Of a DNA stretch of 64,000 bases, positions 34,076-43,305 are shown in pieces. Position 1 is the first letter of the stretch, and every line of letters starts with the position of its first letter. Below the pieces are notes generated by a model. That model was not told the origin of the DNA. It saw only the letters and a list, made by a program, of their open reading frames with translations, and ran no database searches. The stretch is taken from contig NZ_JAAAMV010000032.1 of the NCBI RefSeq assembly GCF_009909185.1, positions 50,891 through 114,890 of the forward strand, in the 5' to 3' direction. The position numbers were made by a program, and so were the translations under genes. The DNA is from Paenibacillus glycinis. Its GTDB lineage: Bacteria; Bacillota; Bacilli; Paenibacillales; Paenibacillaceae.

Positions 34076-34984
34076 ATGACAGCGAGTTTCAATGCTTACG
34101 ACAGGGAAGCGGTCGATTACGCAGATCCTCATTTTCGGATGAATATATGGTCGATCGACCACAAAAGTCCAGCCTCCGAGGAGTATGGTCCATGGCACTA
34201 TCATGAGGCCGTGGAGTGGATTGCCGTTCTGAAGGGTACGATGGCCATCGAAACCACGAATCATGATTATCCGCTGCAGGGCGGCGACGTGATGCTGCTA
34301 GGTTCAAACGAGCTGCATCGATCCCGTAAATACGGACCATCCGAACTGGTTTACATCGTATGCCACGTTGATATGGGAGCTTTTATGGACCCGTCCCTGC
34401 TGACGTATTATGCGGCTTTCACCGGTAAATCCGCCAATCTGACGATGCTGAACGAGCCACTCGGCCGATCCGTGTCAAAGGGACAAGCCCATGCTCTGCT
34501 CGCCAGGATGCTCCAGGATAGTACGGCCAAGAAAAGGGGGTATGAGCTCGCCGTCAATGCCAGCTTCAAAATGCTCTTGCATACGCTGATTCAGATCGAT
34601 GAAAGGAAGGTTATCGCGCCGATGGACCCGCATCTGGCGGAAAAACTGCGGCCTGCGTTAGCCCTGATCGAGCAGCGGCTCGAGACCTCCTGCCTGATCG
34701 CCGATATCAGCAGGGAGCTGAACTACAACGGCGGTTACTTTGCCAAGCTGTTCAAGAGAGGAATGGGAATGACGTTTACGTCTTATGTGCAAATGCGAAG
34801 AATGAAACGGGCCGCGCAGCTCCTGCTTACGGTGACTTGGTCGGTAACCGAAATCAGCGGCAGCGTGGGATTTGCAAGCCCCGCTCAATTTTATCAGTTG
34901 TTTAGAAGGCATTTCGGCTGCTCCCCGAAGCAGTTTGCAGGCCGTCATGGACGGGATAACGGATCGATAGGGGAATATTCGTAG
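34076..34984 (+). CDS. AraC-family transcriptional regulator with cupin sensor domain
   Basis: A 302-residue one-component regulator. An N-terminal cupin sugar-binding domain is at about 20-110 ('YGPWHYHEAVEWIAVLKGT', 'PLQGGDVMLLGSNELH'). The C-terminal AraC double helix-turn-helix is at about 195-290 ('CLIADISRELNYNGGYFAKL', 'VTEISGSVGFASPAQFYQLF', 'GCSPKQFAG'). TTGGAGG lies about 8 nt ahead of the ATG. It is divergent from the large glycosidase and leads the plus-strand glycan locus, so it is the likely local regulator of both. The inducer is probably a sugar or sugar acid bound in the cupin. Confidence 0.92.
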   Translation: MTASFNAYDREAVDYADPHFRMNIWSIDHKSPASEEYGPWHYHEAVEWIAVLKGTMAIETTNHDYPLQGGDVMLLGSNELHRSRKYGPSELVYIVCHVDMGAFMDPSLLTYYAAFTGKSANLTMLNEPLGRSVSKGQAHALLARMLQDSTAKKRGYELAVNASFKMLLHTLIQIDERKVIAPMDPHLAEKLRPALALIEQRLETSCLIADISRELNYNGGYFAKLFKRGMGMTFTSYVQMRRMKRAAQLLLTVTWSVTEISGSVGFASPAQFYQLFRRHFGCSPKQFAGRHGRDNGSIGEYS

Positions 34985-35016
34985 AGTAACCTCCTCATTA
35001 CCTCGCTTCTGCCCGT

Positions 35017-35052
35017 AAGCCATTCCGCCCTATCAGGGCGGGGCGGCTTTTT
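35017..35052 (+). terminator. Rho-independent terminator of the AraC gene
   Basis: CCGCCC-TATC-AGGGCGG is nested in AAGCC...GGCTT and followed by five T. Confidence 0.85.
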
Positions 35053-35120
35053 GCATGTATGAGATGGATTGCGAATCCCAAAGCCGATAATTGGAGAAAT
35101 CGACGTAATTTGAAGTGTAC

Positions 35121-35138
35121 ACTGCCGGATGCGGCAGT
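35121..35138. promoter_or_regulatory. Inverted repeat ahead of the glycan-locus operon
   Basis: ACTGCC-GGATGC-GGCAGT is an 18-nt inverted repeat 93 nt before the oxidoreductase start, in the only gap between the AraC gene and the operon. It is a candidate operator or leader hairpin; no other support. Confidence 0.3.
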
Positions 35139-35230
35139 TAGATTTAAATTGCCGGGGACGGTAGCCGGTTGGTTCATGATTGGGATCAATCCGCCGTGCT
35201 CGAAGGAAACCGATAAAAGGGGATCGCGCA

Positions 35231-36301
35231 ATGACGAAGTTGAAGGTCGGTATTATCGGCGTGGGAGAGGTCGCCCAGATCATTCATTTGCCTATTCTGG
35301 CCTCGTTGCCGGAGCTTTACGAGATAGTGGCGTTGTGCGATATTTCACCGAAGCTGCTCGCGAAGATGGGAGAGAAGTATGCGGTCGGGAACTTGTATTC
35401 GAATGCCGAGGAGATGCTCGATCAGACCGAGATGGACGCGGTATTCATCCTGAACAATATGGAATACCATACCGATTGCGCCGTGGCCGCATTGCGAAGG
35501 AACATTCACGTCTTCGTGGAGAAGCCGATGTGCGTGACCGAAGCGGAAGCCGAGGCGATCATCGAGGCGCGGGATGCTTCCGCCGCCCAAGTGATGGTCG
35601 GCTACATGCGGCGCTTCGCTCCAGCTTATCTTCGGGCGCTGGAAGAAGTCCGGACGCTGGGACCGATCAATTTCGCTCGCGTCAGGGATATCATCGGTCC
35701 GAACGCTTTCTTCACCGGCCAATCGGGCACGCATGTGTACCGATTCGACGATATCCCGGCCGAAGCCGCGCAAGACCGCAAGGCGAGGAATGCCCGTCTG
35801 ATGAGGGAAGCGATCGGCGAGCAATCTCCCGAGACCTATGCGGCATACGGCCTATTGCTTGGATTGAACAGCCACGACATCTCCGCCATGCGGGAGCTTC
35901 TCGGCGTACCTATAGGGGTGAAGGCGGTCACGTCCTCGCGCGGCGGCAGATTCAAAACCGCCATTCTGGAATTCGGCGATTATGATGCCGTCTTCGAGAC
36001 CGGCGTAGACGGGCAAGGACGTTTCGACGCCCATATCGAGGTATTCGGGGAGCGCAAGTCGCTGCTTATCCAATACGATACGCCGTATTTAAGGCAGTTG
36101 CCGACGACGCTGCGGATCCGGGAGACGATCGGCGACTCGCTCGAGGAGACGATCATCCGGCCGACGTACAAGGACGCGTACACGTGCGAACTCGAGTATT
36201 TTCATGAAGTCGCAGCCACGGGAATGCCTCCCAAGACGACGCCGGAGGACTACGTCCAGGATCTTCGTATATTCGCAATGATGATGGATGCCATCAAGTA
36301 G
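35231..36301 (+). CDS. Gfo/Idh/MocA-family oxidoreductase
   Basis: A 356-residue NAD(P)-dependent sugar or inositol dehydrogenase-like protein. The N-terminal Rossmann fold has 'VGIIGVGEVAQIIHLPIL', the family signature is Glu97-Lys98-Pro99 ('HVFVEKPMCV'), and the C-terminal half is an alpha/beta substrate domain ('GYMRRFAPAYLRALEEV', 'NSHDISAMRELLG' carrying the conserved Asn/His/Asp). The start at ATG 35231 follows AAAAGGGG; the longer frame from TTG 35180 has no ribosome site. It is first in a tight run of four genes and is followed after 12 nt by the SGNH hydrolase. The substrate is probably a monosaccharide derived from the imported glycan. Confidence 0.92.
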   Translation: MTKLKVGIIGVGEVAQIIHLPILASLPELYEIVALCDISPKLLAKMGEKYAVGNLYSNAEEMLDQTEMDAVFILNNMEYHTDCAVAALRRNIHVFVEKPMCVTEAEAEAIIEARDASAAQVMVGYMRRFAPAYLRALEEVRTLGPINFARVRDIIGPNAFFTGQSGTHVYRFDDIPAEAAQDRKARNARLMREAIGEQSPETYAAYGLLLGLNSHDISAMRELLGVPIGVKAVTSSRGGRFKTAILEFGDYDAVFETGVDGQGRFDAHIEVFGERKSLLIQYDTPYLRQLPTTLRIRETIGDSLEETIIRPTYKDAYTCELEYFHEVAATGMPPKTTPEDYVQDLRIFAMMMDAIK

Positions 36302-36313
36302 GGAAGTGACGGG

Positions 36314-37459
36314 ATGAGCGGGGCGAACCGCGGTAAAGCAGCAGAGGACGATCATGAGGATAACAATTTAAGGATTGGCGGTCATTGTTCATCGGACTTG
36401 AAATGGCTGTCGGCGCTCGAAGCGCCGCTGCGCGTAACGGGGTTGCCATGGCTGGAGCGAGACGGCGTATATCGCAGGTTGCCGGTGAACCCCAGCCATG
36501 CGATTCGGCCGGAAGTGGATCGGTTAGCGAATTATACGACCGGCGTGCAGGTCCGTTTCCGGACGAATTCGCCGAAATTGTTCGTAAGGGTGAAGCTGGC
36601 TGCTCCCTATAGCATGTATCAGATGACGGCTACGGGTCAGTGCGGCGTGGATTGTTATATCGGAGCGATCGGGGATCAGCGGTATATCAACACCTCGCGT
36701 TTCGACTTTACGCAAGCGGAATACGAATCCGTGCTATTCGATTCCCTCCCGAGGCAGATGCGCGATATCACGCTGAATCTCCCTTTATATCAGGGCGTAA
36801 CCGAACTGCACGTCGGCATCGAGCCTTCATCGGAGATCGCGGCGTTTCCGGGATTCCCCTTAGGCAAGAAGGTGCTTCTCTACGGAACGTCGATAACGCA
36901 CGGCGCGTGCGCGACCCGGCCGGGCATGGCGTATCCCAATATTCTCAGCCGCTTGTTTCCGCTCGAATTCGTAAATCTGGGCTTCTCGGGCAATGCCCAT
37001 GGGGAACCCGAGCTCGCGCATCTGATTAGCCAGATCGAGGAGCCGGGTCTGCTCATTCTGGATTACGAAGCCAATACGCCAAGCACCGAGCGGCTCCGGG
37101 AGTCTCTGCCGGAATTCATCCGAATCTATCGCCGGCGCCATCCCGAGGTTCCGATTCTCGTTATCTCGCAAATTCGTTTGGCCAGAGAAGCATTCGACGA
37201 TGAGCAAGCTTCCCGAAGGGAAGAGCGCAAGCGGATCCAGCGGGAAGAGGTCGGGCGGCAACGCTCCGCGGGAGACCGCAACGTGCATTTCTTCGACGGG
37301 GCGCTGCTGCTGGGCGATGATCCCCAGGATTGCACGACGGACGGCATCCATCCCTCCGATCTGGGATACGATCGCATCGCGAAGGCGCTTCGGCCGGTCA
37401 TCGCGGATCTGCTGCAAGCCATCATCGCGCAAGCAACGGGAGGGGACGAAGGGAAATGA
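36314..37459 (+). CDS. SGNH/GDSL-type hydrolase with N-terminal jelly-roll domain
   Basis: A 381-residue cytoplasmic esterase-like protein. An N-terminal beta-sandwich is at about 40-180 (SGNH_hydro_N-like, 'TTGVQVRFRTNSPKLFVRV'). The SGNH fold is at about 183-375, with nucleophile Ser193 in 'LLYGTSITHG', block II Gly in 'VNLGFSGNAHG', block III Asn in 'YEANTPSTERL' and the Asp343/His346 pair in 'TTDGIHPSD'. Such proteins remove O-acetyl or other acyl groups from sugars. No signal peptide is seen, so it should act on imported oligosaccharides. It ends in an ATGA overlap with the next gene, showing coupling to the 820-residue unknown protein. Confidence 0.88.
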   Translation: MSGANRGKAAEDDHEDNNLRIGGHCSSDLKWLSALEAPLRVTGLPWLERDGVYRRLPVNPSHAIRPEVDRLANYTTGVQVRFRTNSPKLFVRVKLAAPYSMYQMTATGQCGVDCYIGAIGDQRYINTSRFDFTQAEYESVLFDSLPRQMRDITLNLPLYQGVTELHVGIEPSSEIAAFPGFPLGKKVLLYGTSITHGACATRPGMAYPNILSRLFPLEFVNLGFSGNAHGEPELAHLISQIEEPGLLILDYEANTPSTERLRESLPEFIRIYRRRHPEVPILVISQIRLAREAFDDEQASRREERKRIQREEVGRQRSAGDRNVHFFDGALLLGDDPQDCTTDGIHPSDLGYDRIAKALRPVIADLLQAIIAQATGGDEGK

Positions 37460-39918
37460 GCCAAGGGCGATCGAACAAACGACTACACCGAGTCACGTTG
37501 GAAATGAGCTTGAAGCCTTTTGCGAGCATGGAGCCTACCGCCATCGAAGCGACATGCGAAGAAGCGATTCGGCAGTGGCTGCCGTTGATCGGCATGGCGG
37601 ATAGCTGTTCGATGCTCCTATGGGTTGCGGACGGCAGCGAAATTCTGACTTGGGACGGCAATTGGGAGCGCGAGATCGAGTGGGGGCGCTATATCGGCTT
37701 CGCGAACGAGGACAAATTCGGCCATGAGCCGAGCGACCCTCGTACCGCCAAGCTTTACCGGCCCGATGCTTGCGCGATTACGTACGCCGATCTTCGGTTC
37801 ATCGTAGGGGCTTTCAAGCGAATCGCCGCCGAGAACTTCGCCATTCGGATGGAAGTCGGCGCCACGTTCGACGCCGGACCCGAATTCGCCTATTCCGATT
37901 TCAAATACAAGCTTCATCCGGAGATCAATCATGCCGAGCTCGGGGGCAAAGAGATCGCGCTGAAGGCGGATTACAACGTGATCTGCACGTGGTCGAAGCT
38001 GCGCGAAGATCGAAACGCCTATGCCGCTTATCCGGAAGGTATACCCGTAGGAACGCCGTTCGGCGAATATCTGGGAAGGCAATGCGCAAGCTTTCTTCCG
38101 GAGCTCGGCTTCGATTATATCTGGTTCTCGAACGGCTTCGGCTTCTCTTACTTCCCTTGGACGTACCTCGGAGCGAATTACGACGGGACGGCGTTGCCGC
38201 TGGCGGATTACGAAGAGCTGACGGGCAGAACGCTGTCGTTCTGGGAGCATTTCAAGCGGGAATGCCCGGATTTCCGCACGGAGGTGCGCGGCACCAACTT
38301 CGGGACGGGGATGGACCTGGCGAAGGACTTCATACCGCTGGCCGAGCTGTACGGGAGAAAATATATCGCTTACCCGCCGCCGAACTCGCCGTGGGGAGCG
38401 CTCAACTTCGACTTCGGACTGGAGATCGCGTCGCACATGTCCAGAATCGCGGTTCTGCCGGGCGAGACGTATCCGTATCGCTTCTATCCGAACGATCCTT
38501 GGTTCTGGCAGAATCCCTGGTGGGATCTCTACGATCGGGAGCCGCACGACATCTATTGTCCATTGACGGTCGCTCGGATGAATCGCGAAGGCGAGCTGCA
38601 GAATCCGGGCATTATCGAGCTTCTGACGATCGATACGGAGAAGGGCGAATTGAACGCGGATTGTCCCGCGGAAGTCATTCCCCATCTTCGGCGGGCGATC
38701 CAAGACTTCCCCGATCGGGCCGGCATTCTGACCTGGCTCTATCCGTTCGCGGAATACCATGCGGCGGTTGCGGAATCAACGAACGAATCAAAGACGATCT
38801 TCTTCGAAGAGTGGTTCGTGCGCAATGCGGTCAATCAGGGATTGCCGCTCAATACCGTGCTCAGCACGGATGAATTCGCGGCGATGACGGCCGAAGCGAA
38901 GACCAAGCTGCGGGATACGATCGTCTTCGCTCCGGCTTCCGGGTTAACGGGCGAGAACGGCCGCCTCCTGGCCGCGTTCGTCCGGGAAGGGGGCAAGGCG
39001 ATCATCTACGGGGCGGTAACCGATCCGCGGTGGCAAGAGCTGCTCAACCTCCGGCAGGATCGCGGCCTCGAAGGCGAGCTGACGCTGAATCATACGATGC
39101 AGCCCGACACGTTACTAGACGAAGAAGCCTCGACATCGAGACTATTCAAGCACGATCCCCTAATTGGAGGCGGCGCCCTTTACGAGGTTCTGAACGACGG
39201 GGACGATCGGGCCACGAAAGTATGCGCGACGGCGATATCCGCCCGGGAAGACGAGGTTCGCATCCTCGCCTTGACCCGGGAGTTGCCGGAGTGGAACGGC
39301 GGCAAAGTCGGTTGGGTCCGGGGTTCCCTGCCGTTCGAGGGAGGAACCGTTACGCAGCTTCCCGTCCGGCAAGCCGAAGCTTACTCGGACCTCTCGATTC
39401 TCGCCCGGCAGCTCCTCGCGGAATTCGGATACGAGCTGCGGCAGGCGAAGCCGGAAGAGGCGAGCAAGTCCGCGCTCTTGTTCGTCTCGCGCCGCGACAA
39501 CGGGTTCATCTTCACGGGCTGCCGGCAGGATACTTCGGTATCGCTCCGCATGCGCTTCCCGGGCGGAGTTCCGGTCTTTACGGGCCAGACGATCCGAGCC
39601 GGACAAGGGCACGCCGCTTATTCGTTCGATCGTACGTTCCACGACGAGTGCCGCATCTTCGTCGATCAGCAAGAGACGACGACCGTCTTCTGCCGGGAAT
39701 ACATGCCGGTCCCTACGCCGAGGAAGAATTCGGTTCGCTTCATCCACGTCACGGGCCTGCGCGAGGCTGCAGTGACGATATACCCGCCGCTGGCGAGTCT
39801 GGCCGCGGGAAGCGTCGAGGTCAAGGCCGATAACGTCTACTTGGAACTCCAGGGCTGCGTATTCGGCGATAAATTGGTTATCCCGCATGTAAGCGGGGAG
39901 ATGGAGGTTACGTGGTAA
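37456..39918 (+). CDS. Unrecognised 820-residue protein of the glycan locus, possible new glycosidase
   Basis: I do not recognise this family. It starts at ATG 37456 overlapping the previous stop (ATGA) behind GAAGGG; the frame extends upstream to 37330 without a ribosome site. It has no signal peptide or membrane segment. Residues about 10-480 are aromatic-rich and barrel-like ('RVTLEMSLKPFASMEP', 'GFDYIWFSNGFGFSYFPWTY', 'GTNFGTGMDLAKDF', 'NDPWFWQNPWWDLYDREPHD'). Residues about 490-560 ('LSTDEFAAMTAEAKTKLRDT', 'LLAAFVREGGKAIIYG') resemble the Rossmann-like trimerisation domain of GH42-type beta-galactosidases. The last 200 residues look beta-sandwich-like. Acidic residues in the barrel could be catalytic. 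A clan GH-A-like glycosidase is inferred only from this layout and the operon. Confidence 0.75.
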   Translation: MSQGRSNKRLHRVTLEMSLKPFASMEPTAIEATCEEAIRQWLPLIGMADSCSMLLWVADGSEILTWDGNWEREIEWGRYIGFANEDKFGHEPSDPRTAKLYRPDACAITYADLRFIVGAFKRIAAENFAIRMEVGATFDAGPEFAYSDFKYKLHPEINHAELGGKEIALKADYNVICTWSKLREDRNAYAAYPEGIPVGTPFGEYLGRQCASFLPELGFDYIWFSNGFGFSYFPWTYLGANYDGTALPLADYEELTGRTLSFWEHFKRECPDFRTEVRGTNFGTGMDLAKDFIPLAELYGRKYIAYPPPNSPWGALNFDFGLEIASHMSRIAVLPGETYPYRFYPNDPWFWQNPWWDLYDREPHDIYCPLTVARMNREGELQNPGIIELLTIDTEKGELNADCPAEVIPHLRRAIQDFPDRAGILTWLYPFAEYHAAVAESTNESKTIFFEEWFVRNAVNQGLPLNTVLSTDEFAAMTAEAKTKLRDTIVFAPASGLTGENGRLLAAFVREGGKAIIYGAVTDPRWQELLNLRQDRGLEGELTLNHTMQPDTLLDEEASTSRLFKHDPLIGGGALYEVLNDGDDRATKVCATAISAREDEVRILALTRELPEWNGGKVGWVRGSLPFEGGTVTQLPVRQAEAYSDLSILARQLLAEFGYELRQAKPEEASKSALLFVSRRDNGFIFTGCRQDTSVSLRMRFPGGVPVFTGQTIRAGQGHAAYSFDRTFHDECRIFVDQQETTTVFCREYMPVPTPRKNSVRFIHVTGLREAAVTIYPPLASLAAGSVEVKADNVYLELQGCVFGDKLVIPHVSGEMEVTW

Positions 39919-40709
39919 TGCAAGGAGAAATTGAATTAAGGCGCAAATTCGCCGTTCAATTATACACGCTGCGCAAGGAATGCGAGCAGGACTTCCCCGC
40001 TACGCTGAGAACATTAGGCGAGATGGGCTGGGCCGGGGTGGAGACCGCCGGGCTTCACGGGCATTCGGCGGAGGAGATCGCGGAGGTGCTGAAGGAAGCC
40101 GGGCTGAAGACGGCCGGCATGCACGTCTCCGCGGAGCAATTGCGAGCGAACGCGCGGCATGCGATGGCGGAGGCGAGAATTCTGGGCACGAATCGCCTGA
40201 TCTGCCCGTCCGTGCCCCATGAATGGCGCAACGAAGAAGGGTACGTCAGGTTAAGGGAAGCGCTTAACGCGGCGGCCGCGGAGGCGGAAGGCGGAGGCTT
40301 CACGGTCAGCTTTCACAACCATGCCTTCGAGTTCGATACGAGCGTCGATGGGATGGACGCGCTGAGTTACTTAATCGAGCCTTCGGCTGCTAATGCCGTG
40401 TTAGCGGAAATTGATGTATACTGGTTGACGAAAGCCGGCTATGATCCGGCTGCGTTCATAGACCGTTATGGCGGCCGAATGCCGACGATGCACCTGAAGG
40501 ACATGACGGGCGACGAGCGCCGAACCTATGCCGAGATCGGAACCGGGATCATTGACTTCGAGCCTCTGCTGCTATGGGGGGAGCTACACGGCGTGGAATG
40601 GTATGTCGTCGAGCAGGATCTATGCGAGGGCGACGCGCTGGACAGCGTTCGAATAAGCCTGGGCAACCTGCACGCGCTCTCCGATCGGCTGCGGGCAAGC
40701 ATGCAATAG
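39918..40709 (+). CDS. Sugar phosphate isomerase/epimerase (xylose isomerase-like TIM barrel)
   Basis: A 263-residue protein of the AP-endonuclease-2/xylose isomerase-like superfamily. It has 'QLYTLRKECEQDFPATLRTL' at the start, the metal-site pattern 'VSFHNHAFEF' (His and Glu), 'AEIDVYWLTKAGYD', 'PTMHLKDMTG' (His) and the final Glu in 'WYVVEQDLCEG'. ATG 39918 overlaps the previous stop (TAATG) with GGAGG 10 nt upstream; GTG 39912 is the alternative. It is the last gene of the four-gene oxidoreductase-SGNH-unknown-isomerase group. It may isomerise or epimerise the keto-sugar made by the Gfo/Idh enzyme. Confidence 0.9.
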   Translation: MQGEIELRRKFAVQLYTLRKECEQDFPATLRTLGEMGWAGVETAGLHGHSAEEIAEVLKEAGLKTAGMHVSAEQLRANARHAMAEARILGTNRLICPSVPHEWRNEEGYVRLREALNAAAAEAEGGGFTVSFHNHAFEFDTSVDGMDALSYLIEPSAANAVLAEIDVYWLTKAGYDPAAFIDRYGGRMPTMHLKDMTGDERRTYAEIGTGIIDFEPLLLWGELHGVEWYVVEQDLCEGDALDSVRISLGNLHALSDRLRASMQ

Positions 40710-40725
40710 GATAGATTGCGAGAGG

Positions 40726-40747
40726 GACTGGCGGAGGCCAGTCTTTT
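40726..40747 (+). terminator. Rho-independent terminator
   Basis: GACTGGC-GGAG-GCCAGTC is a perfect 7-bp stem with a tetraloop, followed by four T, 17 nt after the isomerase stop. It separates the enzyme operon from the membrane regulator gene. Confidence 0.85.
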
Positions 40748-40780
40748 CGGCATTGTTCATGTCAAGGGGAGGACCATCGC

Positions 40781-43117
40781 ATGAAGCGATTCGGGGTCAA
40801 GATGTATTACTTCAAAATGTTTCTTTGGATCAGCATCGCCATCCTGCTCGTTGTCGTCTTGCTGTCGGCGGTCGTCGGCATCAACACCCAGAAGCTGCTC
40901 GTGAAGAACGAGTACGTCTCCAACCAGAAGATCCTGTACCAAGTGAAATACAATATGGCGTTCATGGACGACGCGATCGCCAGCTTGTGCAAGTCTCTGT
41001 ATCTAAACAGCGACGTGGACGCGGTGATGTACGCGAAGCAAGAGGATATGGTCGACGTGGCCAATCGGCTGAATAAAGTGACCAGCTCCATCACGTCGAC
41101 CAACGCGTACATACATTCCCTGACGATCTACAATCGCCACTTAAACCAGACGTACAACGCGGGAAGTCCCTTGTTCTTCGAAGACCAGATGATAGACGCG
41201 CTCAACCGTTCGGAGCGACTGCCTCCGAAGATGGAGCCGATCTTCCGCGACATCCGGAAGCTGGTGAACGGCGAGTCCCGTCCCGAGCGCGTCTTCTCGT
41301 ACTTCATGTACGAGACCTCCCCGGAAGATCTGAAGCCGGAGGGCGTTATCGTCATTAACGTCAGAGCGGAGTGGCTCTTGGACAACATCCGGCAGATCAA
41401 CATGATCGACAAGCGGAAGGGCGACACGATCTTCCTCTTGGACCAATCCGGAGCGTATCTGGCCGACGGCTCCGGCGATAACGGAATCATGCAGGCGTTG
41501 AAGGCCGACTTCGTCGATTATCGAGCCGATCATCCGGACGGCGATCCGGACGGCTTCTTCCAGAGCAAGCACGGCGGGACCGAGTACCTGGTCACGTACT
41601 CGAGCGTCGAGAGCGCAGGCATGACCCTGCTGAAGGCGCAACCGGTCGCAGAAGTCTATCGGTCGATCGCGAGTCTGCGCGCAAGCCTGATTCTCATCAC
41701 GCTCCTTATGCTGCTGCTCGCTCTCGTCCTCGCGATCGTGATCTCCCGCCGAATCTACCGGCCGTTCGGCAACCTCGTGAACGCGGTCAAGCGAGATCGG
41801 CTGCGGGGGACGGGAGAGGACGAAGCCGTCGACGAAATCTCGTATCTGAACGCCGTCTTCCGGCAGTCGATGGAAGAGCTCGAGTTGTTCTACAAGGAGA
41901 AACACGATAACAAGGATTTAATGAGGCATTATTGGCTGCGGCGATTGCTCGACGAACGCCTCGCGATTTCGCGGGAGGAGCTCGCGTCCCTATTCAAGGA
42001 GATGAGAATTTCTTTGTCGCCGTCAGGCACGCATGCCGTCTGTTTGTTAAAGATCGATAATTACAAGGAGTTCCAACAAGCCTTCAATGCCAGGGACAAG
42101 GAGATGTTCCGGTTCGCGATGCTCAATATCGCATCCGAGACGGTGGCCAAATCGTTCCCTAACGAAGGAATCGATATGAAGGAAGACCACGTGCTGCTGC
42201 TCGTGAGCGTTCCGGATCGGGACGGGGCTTATGCCGCCGAACTGGCCGGGCTGCTCGCCGAAGCGCAGGACAATTTCACCCGGTTCTTCAAGGTCACCTT
42301 CACGGCGGCGATCAGCGGCCATGCCGAAGAGATAAGCGACCTGCATGCGCTGTACAATCAGACGTTGGATCTGTCCATGTACCGGCTGCACCTCGGACAC
42401 GGATCCCTCATTACGCATTCGCGCGTTCGCCGGAACGTCGAGAACAAGAAGGCCGGCTACCCGAAGGAATTGGAAGAATGGTTCGCGGAGGCGATCAAGT
42501 CGGGCAACGTGGCCGGGATGAAGGAAGTGCTGGCGAACCTGTTCGGAGAGATGGAGACGCTTAACTACCACAATGCCTTGGTCTCGATCATAAGACTGTT
42601 CGATACGGCGGTCGAGGCGTTGGAAGAAGCGAGGATAACCCCGGCTCCTTCGCTGCAGATCGCCTCGTTCGGCAGGCACGTCATGGAGAAGGAGACGATG
42701 GCCGAGATCCATCGGATCCTCCAGGGAGGCTTGTTGGATTCCATCAACAAGGAGACGGCCGAGAATACGGATACGCTGAACGATTTCGTCGTGGACGCCG
42801 TCACGGAATACATTCATAACCATTATCGCGACTTGTCCCTGAGCCTGCCCTCGATCGCGGCCATGATGAAGATCTCCGCCCGCAACTTGAGCAAGATCTA
42901 CAAGCAGGCGACGAATCTGTCCATCGCGGACATGATTAACGACGTGAGGCTATCCCGGGCGGCGGAGCTTCTCCTGCAAGAGGATTTAAGCGTGAACGAG
43001 GTCGTGCAGAAGGTGGGCTTAACGAACGAAACGTACTTCTTTAGCCTGTTCAAGAAGAAGTACAAGGTGACGCCGAGAGAATATGCGCTGCAGCGGAACT
43101 TGAACAAAATCAATTAG
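40781..43117 (+). CDS. Membrane-bound AraC-family regulator with extracellular sensor
   Basis: A 778-residue one-protein signalling device. TM1 is at about 12-35, an extracellular Cache-like domain at about 36-300, and TM2 at about 303-325 ('LILITLLMLLLALVLAIVI'). A HAMP-like stretch and a cytoplasmic linker of about 330 residues follow. The C-terminal AraC double helix-turn-helix is at about 675-772 ('LSLPSIAAMMKISARNLSKI', 'SVNEVVQKVGLTNETYFFSL', 'KVTPREYALQ'). It combines the sensor half of a YesM kinase with the DNA-binding half of YesN and needs no phosphotransfer. GGGGAGG precedes the ATG. It sits directly ahead of the importer operon and is its likely activator. Confidence 0.93.
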   Translation: MKRFGVKMYYFKMFLWISIAILLVVVLLSAVVGINTQKLLVKNEYVSNQKILYQVKYNMAFMDDAIASLCKSLYLNSDVDAVMYAKQEDMVDVANRLNKVTSSITSTNAYIHSLTIYNRHLNQTYNAGSPLFFEDQMIDALNRSERLPPKMEPIFRDIRKLVNGESRPERVFSYFMYETSPEDLKPEGVIVINVRAEWLLDNIRQINMIDKRKGDTIFLLDQSGAYLADGSGDNGIMQALKADFVDYRADHPDGDPDGFFQSKHGGTEYLVTYSSVESAGMTLLKAQPVAEVYRSIASLRASLILITLLMLLLALVLAIVISRRIYRPFGNLVNAVKRDRLRGTGEDEAVDEISYLNAVFRQSMEELELFYKEKHDNKDLMRHYWLRRLLDERLAISREELASLFKEMRISLSPSGTHAVCLLKIDNYKEFQQAFNARDKEMFRFAMLNIASETVAKSFPNEGIDMKEDHVLLLVSVPDRDGAYAAELAGLLAEAQDNFTRFFKVTFTAAISGHAEEISDLHALYNQTLDLSMYRLHLGHGSLITHSRVRRNVENKKAGYPKELEEWFAEAIKSGNVAGMKEVLANLFGEMETLNYHNALVSIIRLFDTAVEALEEARITPAPSLQIASFGRHVMEKETMAEIHRILQGGLLDSINKETAENTDTLNDFVVDAVTEYIHNHYRDLSLSLPSIAAMMKISARNLSKIYKQATNLSIADMINDVRLSRAAELLLQEDLSVNEVVQKVGLTNETYFFSLFKKKYKVTPREYALQRNLNKIN

Positions 43118-43122
43118 CCGAT

Positions 43123-43162
43123 AACGGAGCTCAAGCGAGCAATCGCCGGGCTCCGTTTTTGC
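43123..43162 (+). terminator. Rho-independent terminator
   Basis: AACGGAGC (43123-43130) pairs with GCTCCGTT (43150-43157), followed by a T-run. It ends the membrane regulator gene. Confidence 0.85.
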
Positions 43163-43208
43163 TTTTTTGCTCCGAACGGTGCCCGTTGCGGCCTTTTGCG
43201 GCGCGATT

Positions 43209-43239
43209 TTGAAGGAAAATACCGGATTTAAACTATACA
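43209..43239 (+). promoter_or_regulatory. Candidate promoter of the second LplB/YtcP importer operon
   Basis: TTGAAG (43209-43214) and TATACA (43234-43239) are 19 bp apart, longer than ideal, 67 nt before the permease start. A long spacer would fit a promoter that needs an activator. Confidence 0.3.
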
Positions 43240-43305
43240 GCGGCCTCGGCCGCGCCTAAAGTTGGGGTAGGACGACAACAACGAGAAGAAGGAGGTGCGG
43301 GACGC

